From contig JAFZQL010000178.1 in NCBI GenBank assembly GCA_017620435.1, forward strand, positions 1 through 8,122: 8,122 bases of DNA. The letters run 5' to 3'. Source of the DNA: Erysipelotrichaceae bacterium (GTDB lineage: Bacteria; Bacillota_I; Bacilli_A; Erysipelotrichales; Erysipelotrichaceae). The notes below the pieces were generated by a model. The model saw only the letters and a list, made by a program, of their open reading frames with translations. It was not told where the DNA came from and ran no database searches. Shown one piece after another: positions 5,809-8,122 of the stretch. A program made the position numbers and the translations under genes. Numbering within the stretch: position 1 is the stretch's first letter; each line of letters opens with the position of its first letter.

Positions 5809-6774
5809 ATGAAAGACTTACTGAACCGGATCCTGCCGATATCGAAGAAGGCATTCATCAATCAGATCAACAGTCAGAATCAGAAACTGTCTGAAATCCA
5901 GACAAAGATGGATAACGTGGAAAAGCTTCTCTATTATCAGATGGATCCTGAAAGATATCCCGAAGTACTGAAACAGTGGTATAAAGACCGGACAGGCAAT
6001 ATTCTGGATCTGGAGAATCCCGAGTCGTACAACGAGAAGATACAGTGGCTGAAACTTTACGACAGAAATCCTGAAAAGACCCTTCTGTCCGATAAGTATC
6101 TGGTAAGAGACTGGGTCAGGAACAGGATAGGGGAAGAATATCTCATTCCATTGCTTGGGGTGTACCGGAATGCTTCTGAGATCAATTTCGATGCGCTTCC
6201 TGCGTCTTTTGTACTGAAGGCGAATCACGGTTCGGGGATGAATCTCATCGTCAGAAACAAGGCGGAAAGCGATCTGAATCAGATCAGACATCAGGCCGAC
6301 CGCTGGCTGACAGAGAACTTTTCCTTCTCCATGGGTCTGGAAATGCAGTACGACGATATTCCGCGCAGACTGATCGCGGAAGCGTATCTGAACAACAACG
6401 GACGCAGTCTGGACGACTACAAGTTCTGGTGCTTCGACGGCAGATGCGAGTTTATCGAATATATCAAAGACCGGGGGATCCATACCAGAATGGCGCTCTA
6501 CGATACAAAGTGGAACATGCTTCCGTATTCGACCGGAACCTATCCGCTTATCGAAGAAGATATCCCGATGCCGGAAGCGGTGCCGTCCATGATCCGGATC
6601 GCCGAAAAACTAGCGAAAGGCTTCCCGCATGTCCGTGTCGATCTGTATCTTCTGGATAACGGAGACATCAGATTCGGGGAAATGACCTTCTCTTCTTCCT
6701 CCGGAACCTGCCGCTGGGACCCTCCGCAAGCCGATCTTCAGGTAGGAAAAATGCTGAAACTTCCTAAAAAATAA
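5809..6774 (+). CDS. TupA-like ATP-grasp protein
   Basis: The protein has 321 residues and no signal peptide, so it should act in the cytoplasm. It matches the TupA-like ATP-grasp family, named after the teichuronopeptide synthesis protein of alkaliphilic Bacillus and often found in capsule loci. ATP-grasp enzymes typically join a carboxylate to an amine through an acyl phosphate. Visible features are a polar, probably coiled-coil N-terminal segment (about 16-45), PESYNEKIQWLKLYDR (71-86), LSDKYLVRDWV (93-103), the nucleotide-binding FVLKANHGSG (134-143), AEAYL (190-194), DYKFWCFDG (203-211), HVRVDLYLLD (274-283) and FGEMTFSSSSG (289-299). D278 and E290 are the likely magnesium ligands. It has its own ribosome site and -10 box between a strong terminator and the next gene, so it is probably expressed alone. 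Its acceptor and donor are unknown; an amino-acid decoration of the rhamnose polysaccharide is a reasonable guess. Confidence 0.88.
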   Translation: MKDLLNRILPISKKAFINQINSQNQKLSEIQTKMDNVEKLLYYQMDPERYPEVLKQWYKDRTGNILDLENPESYNEKIQWLKLYDRNPEKTLLSDKYLVRDWVRNRIGEEYLIPLLGVYRNASEINFDALPASFVLKANHGSGMNLIVRNKAESDLNQIRHQADRWLTENFSFSMGLEMQYDDIPRRLIAEAYLNNNGRSLDDYKFWCFDGRCEFIEYIKDRGIHTRMALYDTKWNMLPYSTGTYPLIEEDIPMPEAVPSMIRIAEKLAKGFPHVRVDLYLLDNGDIRFGEMTFSSSSGTCRWDPPQADLQVGKMLKLPKK

Positions 6775-6795
6775 AAAAATATATATATTTTTAGG
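6763..6795 (+). terminator. weak, possibly two-way AT-rich terminator hairpin
   Basis: CCTAAAAA (6763-6770) pairs with TTTTTAGG (6788-6795). Inside it lies a perfect all-AT 18-base palindrome (6775-6792: five A, TATATATA, five T). The stop codon of the ATP-grasp gene sits in the loop of the larger hairpin. No T-run follows 6795, so as a + strand terminator it rests on the inner palindrome ending in five T residues and is weak. Confidence 0.35.
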
Positions 6796-6820
6796 ATGTT
6801 AGGATATTTTGGTGTATAAT
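6791..6820 (+). promoter_or_regulatory. probable promoter of the secreted repeat protein
   Basis: A perfect TATAAT at 6815-6820 is directly preceded by TG. The -35 region is poor: TTAGGA at 6791-6796 with an 18-base spacer matches three of six. TTAGGAT occurs twice (6791-6797 and 6799-6805) across this region, so a regulator could contribute. About 44 bases of untranslated leader would precede the start codon. Confidence 0.5.
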
Positions 6821-6849
6821 AATTATGAATATTTATGTTTTCTTATTGG

Positions 6850-6856
6850 AAGGGAG
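6850..6856 (+). promoter_or_regulatory. strong ribosome-binding site of the secreted repeat protein
   Basis: AAGGGAG lies eight bases before ATG 6865 and is the best Shine-Dalgarno match in the window. It fixes the start, which is followed by a good signal peptide. Confidence 0.75.
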
Positions 6857-6864
6857 ATAGATAT

Positions 6865-8122
6865 ATGTTTAGCAAAAAGAATTGTTTAGCAAAATCTCTT
6901 ATCCTGCTTCTGATTGCCTTGATGCTGGTTCCAAGTACGGTGTCAAGAACAGTTAAGGCGGAAGAAGGGGAAACAGGAATCATTACTGTTGGTGACAAAG
7001 AAAATGGCGGTATACCAATCAACAGTGAAGATGATTTCATAAAACTGACTCTTACCACAACGGAAGTTCAAAGCGATCCTGAACTGCAGAGATACAGCGG
7101 CGAATTTTTGAATGTCGGTAATAAAGGTCTGGATATGGTAAAGGCTGCCGAGGGAGAAGATCCGATTATTTATACGGTCACTTATCCCGGCGAGCTGGAT
7201 TATTTCGGCAGACCGATTACAGTTCAATTGGAAGCTGAAGTCATTGATGAGGGCGAAATTACAAACGGTTCATGGATCAGACTCTGGATCGATGGCAGCA
7301 CCGGTCTTGTAAAGCTTGGCATGAAGGGCCGTTATGGTGCTACGATCAGATGGACGATTACGCTGCTGAATCCGGCAGATAATACGGAATATCCGATCGA
7401 TGTTATCTTCGGATTTAAAGATCCGGATGAATCGCACTATCTGTTTGATACGACAAAGAGACAAATATACTATCTGTCATATGATGGCATTGCCGATTAT
7501 TATGAGCTCGCAGATGATGGACTTTATCGTCTTGCAAAAAGAGGCGGTCCGGAAAGATATTCTTCCAAGAGCCCTGCTCCGGATTTCAACAACAGCAACT
7601 GCTTCTATATGGATATGAACGGATCATTCAGTTTTGATACCTTCACATTCACACAGGGCGCTTATGTCATTCCTTATTTCTATTCCAGAAAATACAACAT
7701 CACTTATGATCTGAACGATAAGACAGACGGCGGCCCGGCTGCAACACCTGCAGAGGGCAACCCGACAGAATATGTCGTATCAGGCGATGCTGTTCCGATT
7801 CCGAATGAACCGACCAGAGAAGGATATATATTCAAAGGCTGGACCAGAGCAGACGGATCAGACAATCAGGTCGACCCATGGGATACCGGCGATAAGGAAT
7901 TCGTTGCACAGTGGGAACCGATCAAGTATGAAGTACTCTACGATGCAAACAGACCGGAAGGAACAAAACCGACAAAAGATAACGTTGATGTTCCTGACCA
8001 GACAAATCTGGAATACAACAAGACCTATAATGTAAACGACAATACTTTCACGACCGAAGGATACAAGTTCGTCGGTTGGACCATCGATCCGGAAGGTGAA
8101 GGAAGAAAATTCGCAGAAGGCG
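6865..8122 (+). CDS. secreted surface protein with Listeria-Bacteroides-type repeats (3' truncated by window end)
   Basis: The reading frame stays open for 419 codons to the window edge. Residues 1-32 are a signal peptide: basic KK at 4-5, hydrophobic SLILLLIALMLVP (11-23) and a likely cut after VKA (30-32). Residues about 33-270 form an N-terminal region I do not recognise. It looks rich in beta strand (for example IIYTVTYPGEL at 101-111 and RWTITLLNP at 162-170) with few cysteines, as in adhesin heads. From about 277 come 'F-x-GW' repeats: unit 1 ITYDLN...EGYIFKGWT...DTGD...FVAQW (279-350), and unit 2 YEVLYD...EGYKFVGWT (355 to the edge). Such repeats usually form stalks of wall-anchored proteins, so a sorting signal or further repeats probably lie downstream, unseen here. 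It has its own promoter and a strong ribosome site. An adhesin or other surface role is inference; the N-terminal region gives no enzyme signature. Confidence 0.88.
   Translation, partial: MFSKKNCLAKSLILLLIALMLVPSTVSRTVKAEEGETGIITVGDKENGGIPINSEDDFIKLTLTTTEVQSDPELQRYSGEFLNVGNKGLDMVKAAEGEDPIIYTVTYPGELDYFGRPITVQLEAEVIDEGEITNGSWIRLWIDGSTGLVKLGMKGRYGATIRWTITLLNPADNTEYPIDVIFGFKDPDESHYLFDTTKRQIYYLSYDGIADYYELADDGLYRLAKRGGPERYSSKSPAPDFNNSNCFYMDMNGSFSFDTFTFTQGAYVIPYFYSRKYNITYDLNDKTDGGPAATPAEGNPTEYVVSGDAVPIPNEPTREGYIFKGWTRADGSDNQVDPWDTGDKEFVAQWEPIKYEVLYDANRPEGTKPTKDNVDVPDQTNLEYNKTYNVNDNTFTTEGYKFVGWTIDPEGEGRKFAEG
7693..7914 (+). repeat. Listeria-Bacteroides-type repeat 1 of the secreted protein
   Basis: Residues 277-350 start YNITYDLN, contain REGYIFKGWTRADG (318-331) and WDTGD (339-343), and end FVAQW. 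A long insertion after the first strand (about 285-308) makes it longer than typical units. Confidence 0.7.
7921..8122 (+). repeat. Listeria-Bacteroides-type repeat 2 of the secreted protein (partial)
   Basis: Residues 353-419 start IKYEVLYDAN and contain TEGYKFVGWTIDPEGEG (397-413). The closing strand (V-x-A-x-W) lies beyond the window. It is divergent from unit 1 at the DNA level, so it is not a recent duplication. Confidence 0.6.

Noticed and set aside
5818..6483. 221-codon open frame on the - strand within the ATP-grasp gene
   Set aside because: It lies opposite strong TupA-like motifs, and its composition is that of a complement translation. No start signals were seen.
6775..6864. Small RNA gene or riboswitch in the AT-rich gap
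   Set aside because: Only an AT hairpin, a short direct repeat, a -10 box and a ribosome site are visible. The leader of about 44 bases is too short for a typical riboswitch.
1..8122. Mobile element, CRISPR array or tRNA
   Set aside because: No transposase or integrase motifs, spaced identical repeats, terminal inverted repeats or cloverleaf-like sequence were found on reading both strands.

Overview
The window looks like a chromosomal cell-envelope and surface-polysaccharide locus from a Gram-positive member of the Bacillota (Firmicutes). All genes lie on the + strand. Coding DNA has moderate GC, the intergenic gaps are very AT-rich, and the ribosome sites and intrinsic terminators are of Gram-positive type. 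The LytR-CpsA-Psr (LCP) sequence, with its paired cysteines (KIPCY...SRAC), the TupA-like ATP-grasp protein and the 'F-x-GW' surface repeats lead me towards Erysipelotrichia or a related gut/oral Firmicutes lineage. That placement comes from remembered family features and is weakly supported.

Layout. Bases 1-29 hold the last codons of an upstream gene, probably rfbB/rmlB, overlapping the next start by an ATGA. Bases 26-898 are rfbD (dTDP-L-rhamnose synthesis) and 903-2231 a polyprenyl-phosphate sugar-1-phosphate transferase of the WbaP/WcaJ/EpsE class; the two are tightly coupled. Bases 2232-2319 combine a terminator with a new promoter. Bases 2320-3186 encode an unrecognised single-pass membrane protein. 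It overlaps by 35 bases a large mosaic LCP protein at 3152-5743: three membrane helices, an accessory domain, the LCP catalytic domain, two PASTA-like domains, one Listeria-Bacteroides-type repeat and two Cys/His repeats. A clear terminator at 5752-5783 is followed at once by a new -10 box and, at 5809-6774, a TupA-like ATP-grasp protein. After a 90-base AT-rich gap, a secreted repeat protein starts at 6865 and runs off the window end.

How it could fit together (inference). dTDP-rhamnose made by RfbD feeds glycosyltransferases outside the window. The sugar-1-phosphate transferase starts a repeat unit on undecaprenyl phosphate. The LCP protein would move a finished polymer from its lipid carrier to peptidoglycan, with its PASTA-like and Cys-rich tail reaching into the wall. 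The TupA-like protein may add an amino-acid or peptide substituent. The secreted protein would be displayed on the surface.

No tRNA, rRNA, CRISPR array, insertion sequence or riboswitch was recognised, and no stretch over 300 bases lacks a gene. The least ordinary element is the extended LCP protein, followed by its uncharacterised overlapping partner.
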